Assembly: GCA_902615145.1 (NCBI GenBank)
Contig: CACMNK010000006.1
Location: 1-35,375, forward strand
Length of the DNA: 35,375 nt
Direction of reading: 5' to 3'
Source: an uncultured Pelagibacteraceae bacterium
Lineage (GTDB): Bacteria > Pseudomonadota > Alphaproteobacteria > Pelagibacterales > Pelagibacteraceae
Positions 23,987 through 33,844 of the stretch are shown piece after piece. Position numbers and translations under genes: made by a program. Under the pieces are notes generated by a model. It was not told where the DNA came from. It did no database searches and saw only the letters and a program-made list of their open reading frames with translations. Each line of letters begins with the position of its first letter. Within the stretch, counting starts at the first letter, position 1.

Positions 23987-26419
23987 ATGAAAAGCAAAAC
24001 GAAAGTAGTTGTAGTTGGCGGAGGTGTCGTAGGTGTAAGTGCACTATACCACCTAGCAAAAAAAGGTTGGTCAGATGTTGTTTTAGTAGAGAGAAAAGAG
24101 CTCACTTCAGGTTCAACTTGGCATGCCGCTGGGTTGCTGCCATTATTTAACATGAGTTATTCGGTGGGCCAACTTCATAAATATGCTGTGAATTTATACA
24201 AAACATTAGAGGAAGAAACAGGAAAAAATGTTGGCTTTAGTGTAGTTTCTAACATTCGTTTAGCTAGCACAAAAGATAGAATGGATGAATATCATCAATA
24301 CGCAGGAGTAGCAAAAACTATAGGAGTTGATGTAAAATTTTTAACACCTCAACAGGTAAAAGAAATTTGGCCTTTATGTCATACAGACGATTTAGTTGGA
24401 GCAATACAACACCCTGAAGATGGATATATTCAGCCAGCAGATTTAACACAAGCCCTTGCAACAGGTGCAAGAAACAGAGGAGCTGAAATTTATCGAAACA
24501 CAACTGTTTTATCTATGAAACAGACTAAAGATGGATGGATAGTTGAAACCGATAAAGGTTCAATTGAATGTGAACATGTGATTTCTTGCTCAGGTAATTT
24601 TGCACGACAAACTGGAGAAATGGTTGGATTAGATATTCCAGTTATACCTGTTGAACATCAATACATTGTAACGGAGCCACATCCAGAGATTCAAAAAAGA
24701 AAAAAAGAAGGCCTTCCAGAGATGGGAGTTTTAAGAGATAGTGACAGCAGATGGTATATGAGAGAAGAAGCTGGCGGATTAATACTTGGCCCATATGAGG
24801 ATGGTGCTCCTGCTTGTTATGTCGAAGGACCTTCAAAAAATTCAGAGTATGAATTATTTCAGGAAGATTTAGATAGACTTGCTCCACATATTGAAGGTGC
24901 TATACATCGTGTGCCTGCATTTGGAGAAGTAGGAGTTAAAAAAGTTTATAATGGAGCAATCTGTTATACTCCAGATGGTAATCCAATAGTTGGCCCTGCC
25001 TGGGGACTAAAAAATTTTTGGATTAATGAAGGACATAGCTTTGGAATAACCGCTGCAGGCGGTGCAGGGTGGCAACTGGCAGAATGGATTGTAGATGGAG
25101 AGCCAACTATAGACATGCTAGGTGTAGAACCAAGACGATATGGAAATTATGCCACTAAGTCTTATTTGAAAGCTAAAAATGAGGAGGCTTATAGCCATGT
25201 TTTTATAGTTCATTATCCTGACGAAGAAAGACCAGCAGCAAGACCTTTAAGAACTGCACCGTGTTATGAAAGAATGAAAGCTTTAGGAGCTGTATTTGGA
25301 CAAAAATTTGGATGGGAACGTCCTAACTTTTTTGCAACTGATGGCATGGAACAAAAAGACGACTGGTCTTTTAGAAGATCAAAATGGTTTGATGCAATAA
25401 AAAAAGAATGTGAGAATGTGAAAAAAAATGTTGGACTTTTAGATATGACTGCATTTGCAAAATGTAGAATTAAAGGACCAAAAGCTGAGGAATTTCTTGA
25501 CTACTTAGTTGCTAATAAACTTCCAAAAAAAATTGGAAGAATTAATTTATGTCATGCACTTAATACTAAGGGTGGTGTTCATTCAGAATTTACGATTATG
25601 AAAGAGGCAGAAAATAGCTATTATCTCGTTTCTGCTGGAGCAAACTTAAGATTAGATCATGATTGGATACAAAAATGGATGCCAACAGATGGCTCTGTAA
25701 TATTTGAAGATCTAACTAATAGCACTGGAGTTCTAGTTGTTGCAGGTCCTAAAGCTAGAGAATTAATGAGCAAGGTTTCAACAGATGATTTTTCAAATGA
25801 AAATTTTAAATGGTTAACTGCAAAAAATGTTAATGTTGGATATGCACCAGTTAATGCCATGAGAGTAAATTTTGTAGGAGAATTGGGATGGGAATTACAT
25901 CACTCAATTGAATACCAAAACCATATTTTCGATAAACTAATGGAAGCAGGTAAAGATTTAGGAATTAAACCATTTGGTATTAGAGCGATGAATAGTTTAA
26001 GAATTGAAAAATCTTATAAGCTTGTAGGAACTGAATTGTCTATTGAGTATTCTCCTTATGAGTCTGGTTTAGATAGATTTGTTCATCCAAATAAAGGAAA
26101 TTTTATTGGTTTAGAAGCTTTGAACAAATGGAGAGAAAAAGGTTTTGATAATAAATTAGTTACTCTTGAAGTTCACAATACAACAGACTCTGATGTATTA
26201 GGAAATAATCCAATTTACAAAGATGACAAAGTTGTTGGAAGGGCAACTGGAGGTGAATATGGATTTAGAATTGATAAATCAATCGCATTAGCCATGGTTA
26301 AACCAGATCTAGCTAATGTTGGGGAGAAACTAAAAGTTGATATTCTTGGTAAGATGTATGAAGCTACAATTCTTGAAGAGTGTCCATATGACTCTGAAAA
26401 TAAATTATTGAGAGCTTAA
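23987..26419 (+). CDS. Dimethylglycine dehydrogenase (FAD + GcvT folate domain)
   Basis: This is an 810-residue, two-domain enzyme. The N-terminal Rossmann motif is V-V-G-G-G-V-V-G (about 9-16). The S-T-W-H-A-A-G-L segment carries H46, the covalent FAD attachment His in the mitochondrial dimethylglycine/sarcosine dehydrogenases. The C-terminal part from about residue 425 is a GcvT-type THF-binding region with G-L-D-R-F-V, G-L-E-A-L and G-E-L-G-W-E-L. Sequence order and blocks such as E-R-P-A-A-R-P-L match DMGDH more than sarcosine dehydrogenase, though the two are hard to separate by eye. It should demethylate dimethylglycine to sarcosine, giving methylene-THF. AGGA precedes the ATG. Its stop overlaps the etfB ATG by one base. 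Confidence 0.93.
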   Translation: MKSKTKVVVVGGGVVGVSALYHLAKKGWSDVVLVERKELTSGSTWHAAGLLPLFNMSYSVGQLHKYAVNLYKTLEEETGKNVGFSVVSNIRLASTKDRMDEYHQYAGVAKTIGVDVKFLTPQQVKEIWPLCHTDDLVGAIQHPEDGYIQPADLTQALATGARNRGAEIYRNTTVLSMKQTKDGWIVETDKGSIECEHVISCSGNFARQTGEMVGLDIPVIPVEHQYIVTEPHPEIQKRKKEGLPEMGVLRDSDSRWYMREEAGGLILGPYEDGAPACYVEGPSKNSEYELFQEDLDRLAPHIEGAIHRVPAFGEVGVKKVYNGAICYTPDGNPIVGPAWGLKNFWINEGHSFGITAAGGAGWQLAEWIVDGEPTIDMLGVEPRRYGNYATKSYLKAKNEEAYSHVFIVHYPDEERPAARPLRTAPCYERMKALGAVFGQKFGWERPNFFATDGMEQKDDWSFRRSKWFDAIKKECENVKKNVGLLDMTAFAKCRIKGPKAEEFLDYLVANKLPKKIGRINLCHALNTKGGVHSEFTIMKEAENSYYLVSAGANLRLDHDWIQKWMPTDGSVIFEDLTNSTGVLVVAGPKARELMSKVSTDDFSNENFKWLTAKNVNVGYAPVNAMRVNFVGELGWELHHSIEYQNHIFDKLMEAGKDLGIKPFGIRAMNSLRIEKSYKLVGTELSIEYSPYESGLDRFVHPNKGNFIGLEALNKWREKGFDNKLVTLEVHNTTDSDVLGNNPIYKDDKVVGRATGGEYGFRIDKSIALAMVKPDLANVGEKLKVDILGKMYEATILEECPYDSENKLLRA

Positions 26420-27168
26420 TGAAAATTTTAGTAGCAGTAAAAAGAGTGATTGATTATAACGTACAAATCAGAGTGAAAGAAGATAACTCTGGTGTAGTAA
26501 CTGACAATGTTAAAATGTCGACTAATCCACCAGATGACAATGCAATTGAAGAAGCGGTAAAGATTAAAGAAGCTGGTAAAGCCACAGAAGTAGTAGCAGT
26601 AAGTATTGGTGAAGAAAAAGCACAAGAAACAGTTCGTAAAGCATTGGCGGTTGGAGCTGATAGAGGAATACTCGTTAAAACAGAAGGTATTGTTGAACCT
26701 CTTTCTGTTTCAAAATTATTACAAAAAATTGTAGAAAAAGAAAAACCAGATTTAGTCTTTATGGGTAAACAGGCAATCGATGACGATTGTAATCAGACAG
26801 GTCAAATGTTAAGCGCCCTTCTTAATTGGCCTCAAGCTACCTTTGCATCTAAAATTGAGATTAAAGATGGTAAGTTAGAAGTTACAAGAGAAATAGATGA
26901 AGGTTTAGAAACAATAGAAATAAATGTTCCAGCAATAGTAACATGTGATCTAAGATTAAATGAACCAAGGTATGCTTCATTGCCAAACATAATGAAAGCC
27001 AAAAAAAAACCTATTGAGCAATTAAATGCGTCAGATTTAGGAGTAGATATAAGTCCAAGAATCGAACAAATTAAAGTTGAAGAGCCGCCTAAAAGAAAAG
27101 CTGGTATCAAAGTATCAAGTGTATCTGAGTTGGTTCAAAAATTAAAAAATGAGGCTAAAGTGATTTAA
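26419..27168 (+). CDS. etfB: Electron transfer flavoprotein, beta subunit
   Basis: This is a 249-residue EtfB. It begins [14 protein letters not shown] and contains [12 protein letters not shown] and [18 protein letters not shown], the AMP-binding and recognition segments. It also has [21 protein letters not shown], the loop near which mammalian EtfB is trimethylated and which docks dehydrogenases. It carries electrons from the dehydrogenase next to it. One-base overlap upstream and zero gap downstream show tight coupling. Confidence 0.97.
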   Translation: MKILVAVKRVIDYNVQIRVKEDNSGVVTDNVKMSTNPPDDNAIEEAVKIKEAGKATEVVAVSIGEEKAQETVRKALAVGADRGILVKTEGIVEPLSVSKLLQKIVEKEKPDLVFMGKQAIDDDCNQTGQMLSALLNWPQATFASKIEIKDGKLEVTREIDEGLETIEINVPAIVTCDLRLNEPRYASLPNIMKAKKKPIEQLNASDLGVDISPRIEQIKVEEPPKRKAGIKVSSVSELVQKLKNEAKVI

Positions 27169-28122
27169 ATGTCAGTTTTATTAATTGCAGAACATAATAA
27201 TCAAGAATTGAAGCCATTTACACTTAATGCAGCAACCGCAGCATCACAGATTGACAATGATGTTCACGCTGTAATTATTGGAAATAAATGTGACGAAGCA
27301 GCAAAAGCATTATCAAAATTAGAATTTGTTAAGAAAGTTATCCAAGTCGAAGCAGATTACTACGAGAATTTTGTTGCTGAAAATTTTGCACCAGTAATTG
27401 TGAAATTAGCCGATAACTATTCGCACATAATAAGTTCAGCAAACACTTTTGGTAAAAATTTAATGCCAAGAATTGCTGCTGCTCTAGATACATCCCAAAT
27501 CAGTGATATAACTAAAGTTATTGCTCCCGATACTTTTTTGCGACCAATTTATGCTGGAAATGCTTTTGCAACAGTAAAAAGTAAAGATACAAAAAAATGT
27601 GTAACTATAAGACCAACATCTTTTGACGCTTGTGAAAGTTCTGGTGGATCTGCAGCAATTGAGAAAGCTGAAGCAAGTGAGGAATTTTCAAAAACAAAGT
27701 TTGTCAAAAGAGAAGAGGTAAAATCGGATAGACCAGAACTTGGTACTGCTAGAGTTGTTGTATCAGGTGGGAGAGGGATGCAGAGTGGAGATAATTTTAA
27801 ACTTATTACCTCTTTAGCTGATAAATTAAATGCAGCAATAGGAGCATCTAGAGCAGCAGTTGATGCTGGATATATAAGTAACGATCACCAAGTTGGTCAA
27901 ACAGGTAAAGTTGTTGTCCCAGATTTATATATTGCTGTAGGTATTTCAGGTGCTATTCAGCACTTAGCAGGAATGAAAGAAAGTAAAGTAATTGTGGCAA
28001 TAAATAAAGATGGAGAAGCACCAATTTTTAGTGTTGCAGACTATGGTCTTGAAGCCGATCTTTTTGAAGCAGTTCCTCAATTCCTAGAGGAATTGAACAA
28101 ATTAAACACTATACAAAAATAA
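27169..28122 (+). CDS. etfA: Electron transfer flavoprotein, alpha subunit
   Basis: This is a 317-residue EtfA. The FAD-binding C-terminal domain shows G-G-R-G-M, S-R-A-A-V-D-A-G-Y-I, Q-V-G-Q-T-G-K-V-V, Y-I-A-V-G-I-S-G-A-I-Q-H and I-N-K-D-G-E-A-P-I-F, the standard EtfA signature. It starts on the base after the etfB stop. EtfA holds the FAD that shuttles electrons between the dehydrogenase and ETF-QO. The gene order etfB-etfA is usual. Confidence 0.97.
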   Translation: MSVLLIAEHNNQELKPFTLNAATAASQIDNDVHAVIIGNKCDEAAKALSKLEFVKKVIQVEADYYENFVAENFAPVIVKLADNYSHIISSANTFGKNLMPRIAAALDTSQISDITKVIAPDTFLRPIYAGNAFATVKSKDTKKCVTIRPTSFDACESSGGSAAIEKAEASEEFSKTKFVKREEVKSDRPELGTARVVVSGGRGMQSGDNFKLITSLADKLNAAIGASRAAVDAGYISNDHQVGQTGKVVVPDLYIAVGISGAIQHLAGMKESKVIVAINKDGEAPIFSVADYGLEADLFEAVPQFLEELNKLNTIQK

Positions 28123-28145
28123 TATAATCTGTAAAAAATTAACTT

Positions 28146-29765
28146 ATGTCCAGAGAGACAATGGAATATGATGTTGTAATTGTAGGTGGCGGTCCATCAG
28201 GATTAGCTACAGCTATAAAGTTAAAACAATTAAACTCAGAATTAAATATTTGCTTGTTAGAAAAAGCATCAGAAATTGGTGCCCATATTTTAAGTGGAAA
28301 TGTATTTGAAACAAGAGCTTTAGATGAGTTAATTCCAGGTTGGAAAGAACTGAATTCACCTATTAAAACTAAAGTTACCAAAGAAAAATTTTTATTTTTA
28401 GGAAAAAATAAATCATTAAGCTGGCCAACATGGTTGTTACCAGCAGTTCAAAAAAATCATAAGAATTATATTATAAGTCTTGCCAACTTATGCAGATGGC
28501 TTGCAGAACAAGCAGAAGCACTTGGTGTTGAAATTTTCCCAGGATTTCCAGCAAGTGAAATTTTATTTAATGATGATGGTTCTGTAAAAGGTGTAGCAAC
28601 TCAAGATATGGGTATTGATAAAGAGGGAAACAAAAAAGATAGTTTTGAGCCAGGTATCGATTTATTGGGAAAGGTGACTGTTTTTGCAGAGGGTTGCAGA
28701 GGTCATTTAGGAAAACAATTAATTAAAAGATTTGAACTTGATAAAGATAAAGACCCACAACAATATGGAATAGGATTTAAAGAGATATGGGAAGTGGATG
28801 AAAAAAATCACCAAGAAGGTTTAGTTATGCATACTGCTGGCTGGCCGTTAGATAATAGTACCTATGGAGGAAGTTTTATCTATCATGCAGAAAATAAACA
28901 AATATTTTTAGGTTATGTAATCGGTTTAGATTATCAAAATCCACATTTGTCACCATTTGATGAATTTCAAAGATTCAAGACACATCCTTCAATAAGAAAA
29001 ATAATTGAGGGTGGAAAAAGAATTTCGTATGGTGCTAGAGCTTTAATTGAAGGTGGCTTCCAAAGTTTGCCAAAAATGTTTATGCCTGGCGCATTATTGA
29101 TTGGGTGTGATGCAGGCACTTTAAATATGCCTAAAATAAAAGGTTCGCATACCGCAATGAAAAGCGGAATAATTGCTGCAGAAGCAATTAATGACCATAT
29201 TAAAGATAATAAAGATTTATCAATTTTTGAGGAAAAATTAAAAAAAAGTTGGTTATATAAAGAGCTTTATGAGGCAAGAAATGTTAAGCCTAGTTTTAGT
29301 TGGGGCTTAATTTTGGGAATTATTTTCACTGGAATTGATCAAATTTTGTTTCGAGGTAAATTACCATTTACACTAAAACACAAACATGCTGACCATCAAA
29401 CATTAAAACCAGCAAGTAAAATGCCAAAGATTGAATATCCTAAGCCAGATAACGTTATTACTTTTGATAAAACGAGTTCAGTTTATCTAACCGGCACAAA
29501 CCATGTAGACAATCAACCCGTTCATCTAAAACTTAAAGATCCATCATTACCAATTGACTATACATTAAATGAATATGATGAACCCGCACAAAGGTATTGT
29601 CCAGCAGGCGTTTATGAAGTTCAAAAAGAGAATGGATCCAACAGATTTGTTATTAATTCTCAAAATTGTATTCATTGTAAAACTTGTGACATAAAAGAAC
29701 CTTCACAAAATATCACCTGGGTAACACCTGAGGGTGGGGGTGGTCCTAAATACGGGAATATGTAA
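28146..29765 (+). CDS. Electron transfer flavoprotein-ubiquinone oxidoreductase
   Basis: This is a 539-residue ETF-QO. The FAD motif G-G-G-P-S-G is at 14-19. The 4Fe-4S cluster ligands are C485 (C-P-A-G-V-Y), C508, C511 and C514 (N-C-I-H-C-K-T-C-D-I-K-E-P), and the C-terminus ends P-E-G-G-G-G-P, as usual for the family. It is monotopic on the inner membrane and passes electrons from EtfAB to ubiquinone. It follows etfA by 23 bases. It completes a dehydrogenase-to-respiratory-chain set in four adjacent genes, and it ends one base before the convergent DUF2237 gene. Confidence 0.96.
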   Translation: MSRETMEYDVVIVGGGPSGLATAIKLKQLNSELNICLLEKASEIGAHILSGNVFETRALDELIPGWKELNSPIKTKVTKEKFLFLGKNKSLSWPTWLLPAVQKNHKNYIISLANLCRWLAEQAEALGVEIFPGFPASEILFNDDGSVKGVATQDMGIDKEGNKKDSFEPGIDLLGKVTVFAEGCRGHLGKQLIKRFELDKDKDPQQYGIGFKEIWEVDEKNHQEGLVMHTAGWPLDNSTYGGSFIYHAENKQIFLGYVIGLDYQNPHLSPFDEFQRFKTHPSIRKIIEGGKRISYGARALIEGGFQSLPKMFMPGALLIGCDAGTLNMPKIKGSHTAMKSGIIAAEAINDHIKDNKDLSIFEEKLKKSWLYKELYEARNVKPSFSWGLILGIIFTGIDQILFRGKLPFTLKHKHADHQTLKPASKMPKIEYPKPDNVITFDKTSSVYLTGTNHVDNQPVHLKLKDPSLPIDYTLNEYDEPAQRYCPAGVYEVQKENGSNRFVINSQNCIHCKTCDIKEPSQNITWVTPEGGGGPKYGNM

Positions 29766-29766
29766 T

Positions 29767-30144
29767 TTAAGACAAATCTATTGCAAATTTTTTTAAAGTT
29801 TCGATAGGTAAAATTTTTAGAGTATTTTCATGTGTACTTTTTAGATAAATTGGACAGCCTTTACCAGCTTCAACCGCTCTTGCATACCAGGTAGCACATA
29901 CACACCATCCATCACCATCCTTTAGACCAGGAAAACCGTATTCGGGATGTGGCGTAATTAAATCGTTGCCGGCTTCTTTACACCATTCTAAAAACTCGGT
30001 TGTTACTTTTGCACAAACAGTGTGTAAACCTCTATCATTCTCATCAGTATTACAACAGCCATCTCTATACCATCCAGTAAGTGGATCCAATGAACAACTT
30101 TCTAAATTTTCACCCAAAACATTTTTTTGCATTGATTTATCCAA
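29767..30144 (-). CDS. DUF2237 family protein
   Basis: This is a 125-residue protein with the conserved DUF2237 blocks: N-V-L-G-x-N-L, D-P-L-T-G-W-Y-R-D-G-C-C, G-L-H-T-V-C-A, G-D-G-W-C-V-C-A-T-W-Y and G-C-P-I-Y-L-K-S-T-H. It has a high number of conserved Cys. The function of the family is not known. The start given overlaps the preceding oxygenase gene by eight bases; a second Met five residues later (30132) also fits. Confidence 0.88.
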   Translation of the reverse strand: MDKSMQKNVLGENLESCSLDPLTGWYRDGCCNTDENDRGLHTVCAKVTTEFLEWCKEAGNDLITPHPEYGFPGLKDGDGWCVCATWYARAVEAGKGCPIYLKSTHENTLKILPIETLKKFAIDLS

Positions 30145-30769
30145 ATATATTAAAAATTTTATTGTCTATAAGTCCGTTAAATGAAATGGAGCGCCTTTCC
30201 TCTTTTGTTCCTTTAAAAGGATAAACCGTGTGCATTAGGTAATGAGGAAAAAAATAAAAATCCCCTACTTTTGGTTTTATAGGATATCTGCATTGAGATA
30301 AAAACATTCTATTACCATGAATTAATTCCAAGTTTCCACCTCTATAGTCTTGCTTATTATCTTGATAGGGCTTTCCAAAAGTTTCAGGTAATTTTAAAAA
30401 TCCCGCACCAGATATATGACCTGAATGCCAATGTATTGGGTTATATTCATTCTCAAATTGTCTTACTACCCACGACTCAATTAATTTAAATTCTGAAATT
30501 TTATTTCCAGTATCTTTATAGATCCATTGTGCAACAGAATCACCTAAAAATTTTAACCATCCACTTTCTTGTGCAGTTTTTTTATCTAATTTAAATTCTT
30601 GCTTTACATCTCCTACAAGACCTTTACCAACGTCTAGTTTTTTTGATTGCTCTTCATCATTAATCGTATCGTCAATAAATTTATTTAGTTTATTTAACAG
30701 TTCTTCTGGAATTTTAGCTTTAAATATAGAGGGACCAAAAGCTTTAATTAAACCATAATTATTTTCCAT
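30137..30769 (-). CDS. Putative 2OG-Fe(II) oxygenase (PF13759-like)
   Basis: This is a 210-residue double-stranded-beta-helix protein. The metal region is N-P-I-H-W-H-S-G-H-I-S-G (H113, H115, H118) and the distal His is H180 in H-Y-L-M-H-T-V-Y-P-F. The Arg expected to hold the 2-oxoglutarate carboxylate is in E-R-R-S-I-S-F-N (191-198). A classical HxD pair is not visible, as in many PF13759 sequences, so iron ligation should be treated as inferred. The substrate is unknown. It is three bases from hisI and overlaps the DUF2237 gene, forming a minus-strand run. Confidence 0.8.
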   Translation of the reverse strand: MENNYGLIKAFGPSIFKAKIPEELLNKLNKFIDDTINDEEQSKKLDVGKGLVGDVKQEFKLDKKTAQESGWLKFLGDSVAQWIYKDTGNKISEFKLIESWVVRQFENEYNPIHWHSGHISGAGFLKLPETFGKPYQDNKQDYRGGNLELIHGNRMFLSQCRYPIKPKVGDFYFFPHYLMHTVYPFKGTKEERRSISFNGLIDNKIFNIFG

Positions 30770-30772
30770 AGT

Positions 30773-31240
30773 TTAAATTTTTGTGGGGTTAGGTTGACCT
30801 TTGTATACTTTTTCTGGATCAAATTTTTTTTCTTTTTCTAAAAATTTCATTTTTACTTCTCTACCATTGTGAATTATTCCCAGAGGTATTGATCTATAAA
30901 AACAAGATCTATATCCAACATGACAGCTTGCTCCCTCACCAATATCAACAGTCAACCAAATAGAGTCTTGATCATCATCAATTCTAATTTCTTTTACTTT
31001 TTGAACAAATCCACTAGTTTTACCTTTGTGCCAAATAGCTTTTCTTGATCTGCTAAAATAATGTGCCTCTTTAGTTTCAATAGTTTTTTTTAAGGCTTCA
31101 ACATTCATATAGCCATGCATAAGAATATCCTTAGTTTTATCGCACATTGTAATTACAGGAATTAAACCATCATTATCAAATTTTGGAGAAAGAAGATTAC
31201 CTTCTTCAATTTCAAGGACATTTTCTCTTTTTTTGAACAT
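30773..31240 (-). CDS. hisI: Phosphoribosyl-AMP cyclohydrolase
   Basis: This is a 155-residue HisI without the HisE domain. The R-S-R-K-A-I-W-H-K-G-K-T-S-G segment (64-77), the acidic metal stretch D-D-D-Q-D (88-92) and the zinc cysteines C106 and C113 in G-A-S-C-H-V-G-Y-R-S-C-F identify it. It opens the purine ring of PR-AMP in histidine synthesis. It lies apart from other histidine genes, which are not in the window. It starts a minus-strand run and is divergent from folE across 76 bases. Confidence 0.94.
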   Translation of the reverse strand: MFKKRENVLEIEEGNLLSPKFDNDGLIPVITMCDKTKDILMHGYMNVEALKKTIETKEAHYFSRSRKAIWHKGKTSGFVQKVKEIRIDDDQDSIWLTVDIGEGASCHVGYRSCFYRSIPLGIIHNGREVKMKFLEKEKKFDPEKVYKGQPNPTKI

Positions 31241-31316
31241 ATAAGGTAATTATGTAGCATATATCTCGATATATTAAATATTTTAAAAATATAGATTTAT
31301 AGGTATAAAACTGGCA

Positions 31317-31931
31317 ATGAAACTTGTTAAAAATAATAACGAAGAACAAAAAACTAAAATTGTATCTGATAAGGACGCTGAAGAAGCTTTCAAAACAATT
31401 TTACAATGGATAGGTGAAGATCCCCATAGAGAGGGTTTATTGGAAACACCTAAAAGAGTAGTTAAAGCTTTTAAGGAATATTTCAAAGGATACAAAGAGG
31501 ATCCAAATTTAGTATTAGACAAAACTTTTGGAGATGTCGAAGGCTATGATGATATGGTTGTTCAAAAAAATATATCAGTTCAAAGTCATTGCGAGCATCA
31601 TATGGCACCAATTATTGGAAAAGCTCATGTAGCTTATATTCCAAGAGACAGGGTGGTAGGACTAAGTAAATTAGCAAGAGTGGTAGAAGTTTTTTCTAAA
31701 AGATTGCAAACACAAGAAAGATTAACTATGCAGATCGCGAATACACTTATGAAATCTTTAGATGCAAAAGGTGTAGCTGTGACTATCGATTCAACTCATC
31801 AGTGTATGACAATGAGAGGAATTAAAAAAGAACAAGCTTCAACGGTGACGAATTATTATTTAGGTCAGTTCAAAGAGGATCTAAGCTATCAAAATAGGTA
31901 CTTAAGATTTATAAGCACCCAAAAAGAGTAA
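31317..31931 (+). CDS. folE: GTP cyclohydrolase I (FolE)
   Basis: This is a 204-residue FolE. The zinc ligands are C92 and H95 in S-H-C-E-H-H and C163 in T-H-Q-C-M-T-M-R-G. The G-L-S-K-L-A-R-V-V-E block and R-L-Q-T-Q-E-R-L-T are standard. It makes dihydroneopterin triphosphate, the entry to tetrahydrofolate, which the C1 enzymes elsewhere in this window consume. It is followed within one base by acuI, so the two are probably one transcript with no obvious functional link. Confidence 0.96.
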   Translation: MKLVKNNNEEQKTKIVSDKDAEEAFKTILQWIGEDPHREGLLETPKRVVKAFKEYFKGYKEDPNLVLDKTFGDVEGYDDMVVQKNISVQSHCEHHMAPIIGKAHVAYIPRDRVVGLSKLARVVEVFSKRLQTQERLTMQIANTLMKSLDAKGVAVTIDSTHQCMTMRGIKKEQASTVTNYYLGQFKEDLSYQNRYLRFISTQKE

Positions 31932-31932
31932 A

Positions 31933-32934
31933 GTGTCTGATCAATTTAAAGCATTAATATTAAATCAAGAAGGTGACAAGATCACAAGGGAAGTAAAATC
32001 AATTGATAAAAGTTTTTTAAAACATGGTGATGTAACTATCAAAGTAGATTACTCAGACCTAAACTTTAAAGATGGAATGATCCTTAAAAATGGTGGAAGG
32101 CTAGTTAAAGAATTTCCTCACATTCCTGGAATTGATTTTTCAGGTACTGTTTTAGAAAGCGAAAATTCAAAATTTAAATCAGGTGACGAAGTAATTTTGA
32201 CTGGTTTTAGAGTTGGGGAAATTTTCTACGGTGGTTATTCTCAAATTGCAAAAGTTAATGGAGATTTTTTGGTAAAAAAACCAAATGATTTAACGTCGAA
32301 GCAAGCAATGATACTAGGAACAGCAGGTTTTACATCTTTAATGGCAGCATTTGCAATCAAGGCAAGAGAAGAAATACTGCTAGGTGAGAAAGTAAAAAAT
32401 GTTTTGGTAACAGGAGCATCTGGAGGAGTGGGCAGCACTGCTGTAATGATATTAAATAAGATGGGGTATGAGGTTACTGCCGTATCTGGAAAAGAATCTA
32501 AAGCTGATTATTTAAAATCATTAGGTGCTAAAAACGTAATAAATAGGGCTGAATTTGATAAAGATCCAAAACTGATTGATAAAGGTTTATGGGATGGAGT
32601 TGTTGACACAGTTGGTGGAAAAATTTTAGCTAATGCGATTGTTCAAACAAATTCTAACGGAATTATTGCTGTTTGTGGTAATGCAAGCACCAATGAATTA
32701 AACACTAATGTCATACCATTTATGTTAAGAGGAATAAAACTTTGGGGTATGGACTCGGCCAATTGTAGCATTCGAAGAAGAGAATTTATTTGGGGAGAGG
32801 CTTCAAAATTGATTAATTTTGATTTATTAGAAAATTCTATTCAAACTGTAAGCTTGGAGGAGTTAATTGAAATTTATCCGAAGATATTAAAAGGTGAAAT
32901 TTCAGGAAGAGTTTTAGTAGATTTAAATAAATAA
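31933..32934 (+). CDS. acuI: Acrylyl-CoA reductase-type quinone oxidoreductase (AcuI/YhdH)
   Basis: This is a 333-residue zinc-free medium-chain reductase. The start is a GTG, two codons after the folE stop region. The YhdH/AcuI blocks are S-D-L-N-F-K-D-G-M-I-L, H-I-P-G-I-D-F-S-G-T-V, the NADPH loop V-T-G-A-S-G-G-V-G-S-T-A (159-170) and A-N-C-S-I-R-R-R-E-F. AcuI reduces acrylyl-CoA to propionyl-CoA, which detoxifies acrylate made during DMSP cleavage in marine bacteria. It overlaps the LysR gene by one base, so that regulator may control it. A general enoyl-CoA reductase role is possible. Confidence 0.9.
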   Translation: MSDQFKALILNQEGDKITREVKSIDKSFLKHGDVTIKVDYSDLNFKDGMILKNGGRLVKEFPHIPGIDFSGTVLESENSKFKSGDEVILTGFRVGEIFYGGYSQIAKVNGDFLVKKPNDLTSKQAMILGTAGFTSLMAAFAIKAREEILLGEKVKNVLVTGASGGVGSTAVMILNKMGYEVTAVSGKESKADYLKSLGAKNVINRAEFDKDPKLIDKGLWDGVVDTVGGKILANAIVQTNSNGIIAVCGNASTNELNTNVIPFMLRGIKLWGMDSANCSIRRREFIWGEASKLINFDLLENSIQTVSLEELIEIYPKILKGEISGRVLVDLNK

Positions 32935-33827
32935 TGGATTGGGACAAATTAAAAATATTTCATGCAGTCGCTGAGGCTGGAAGTTTTACAAATGCAACAG
33001 TCAATTTAAATTTGAGTCAATCGGCTATTAGTCGGCAAATTCAATCATTAGAGCAAGATTTACAAGTTCAATTATTCGAAAGACATGCGAGAGGTCTTAC
33101 CCTTACAGAAAATGGTGAGTATGTTTTTAAAACAGCTCATGAAGTCATAAGTAAATTAAAAGAGGTAGAAACCACTTTAGGAGATCAAAAAAATAAGCCA
33201 ACTGGAAAATTAACTATTACGACAGTAAGAAGTTTTGGTACTCATTGGTTGACACCAAGAATTCAAGAATTCATGAGACTAAATCCTGATATAGAGATTG
33301 AGCTTATTTTTGAGGATAAAGAGCTAGATTTGAGCACCAGACAAGCCGATATTGGCATCTTTATGCGAAGACCAAAACAATTAAACTATATTCAAAAAAA
33401 ATTAGTAGATTTGAAGTATTATATTTATGGTTCTAATAGGTATTTAGAGAAAAACGGCATGCCTAAGTCAATAAATGACTTAAACAAACATAAATTTATC
33501 TCTTTTGGAAGAGGAGCTCCATCTCCAGTTTATAATCCAGATTGGGCATTAAAATTAGGAATGCCAGAAGGCAAGAAAAGAAAACCAATTATGAAGGTCA
33601 ACAGTGTAATGGGTTTGTTGCTTGCGGTTGAAACGGGTGTTGGATTAGCTGCTTTACCAGAATATTTAGTAAGTGACTCGAATAAGGTAATTAAAGTTTT
33701 ACCTAAATCTGAGGGCCCAATAACAGAAGCTCATTTCGTATATCCCCAATCACTAAAAAATACTGCAAGAGTTCAAGCTTTTAGAAATTTTTTATTCAGC
33801 AAAATAGGCGACTGGAAATCTTCTTAG
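32934..33827 (+). CDS. LysR-family transcriptional regulator
   Basis: This is a 297-residue LysR protein. The winged helix-turn-helix occupies about 1-60 with F-H-A-V-A-E-A-G-S-F-T, L-N-L-S-Q-S-A-I-S-R-Q-I and L-F-E-R. The effector domain follows from about 90. The gene starts in the last base of the acuI stop (TAATG), so it is co-expressed with acuI. Regulation of acuI or of the folE-acuI run is a reasonable guess, but LysR proteins also act on divergent genes elsewhere. Its stop is 18 bases before the Fur-type boxes of the iron transporter. Confidence 0.93.
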   Translation: MDWDKLKIFHAVAEAGSFTNATVNLNLSQSAISRQIQSLEQDLQVQLFERHARGLTLTENGEYVFKTAHEVISKLKEVETTLGDQKNKPTGKLTITTVRSFGTHWLTPRIQEFMRLNPDIEIELIFEDKELDLSTRQADIGIFMRRPKQLNYIQKKLVDLKYYIYGSNRYLEKNGMPKSINDLNKHKFISFGRGAPSPVYNPDWALKLGMPEGKKRKPIMKVNSVMGLLLAVETGVGLAALPEYLVSDSNKVIKVLPKSEGPITEAHFVYPQSLKNTARVQAFRNFLFSKIGDWKSS

Positions 33828-33844
33828 CCTGCGACACTATTGCG

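Noticed and set aside
20440..24000. Glycine or SAM riboswitch upstream of the GcvT-like, MetF-like or dimethylglycine dehydrogenase genes
   Set aside because: Such riboswitches are known in SAR11 for related genes, but here the gaps are 64 and 55 bases or negative, too short for a full aptamer, and no matching core was seen.
30949..31008. HisI without the Cys of the usual D-C-D metal motif
   Set aside because: The D-D-D-Q-D form is, from memory, common in alphaproteobacterial HisI, and the other two Cys are present. I treat it as a lineage variant, not a loss of function.
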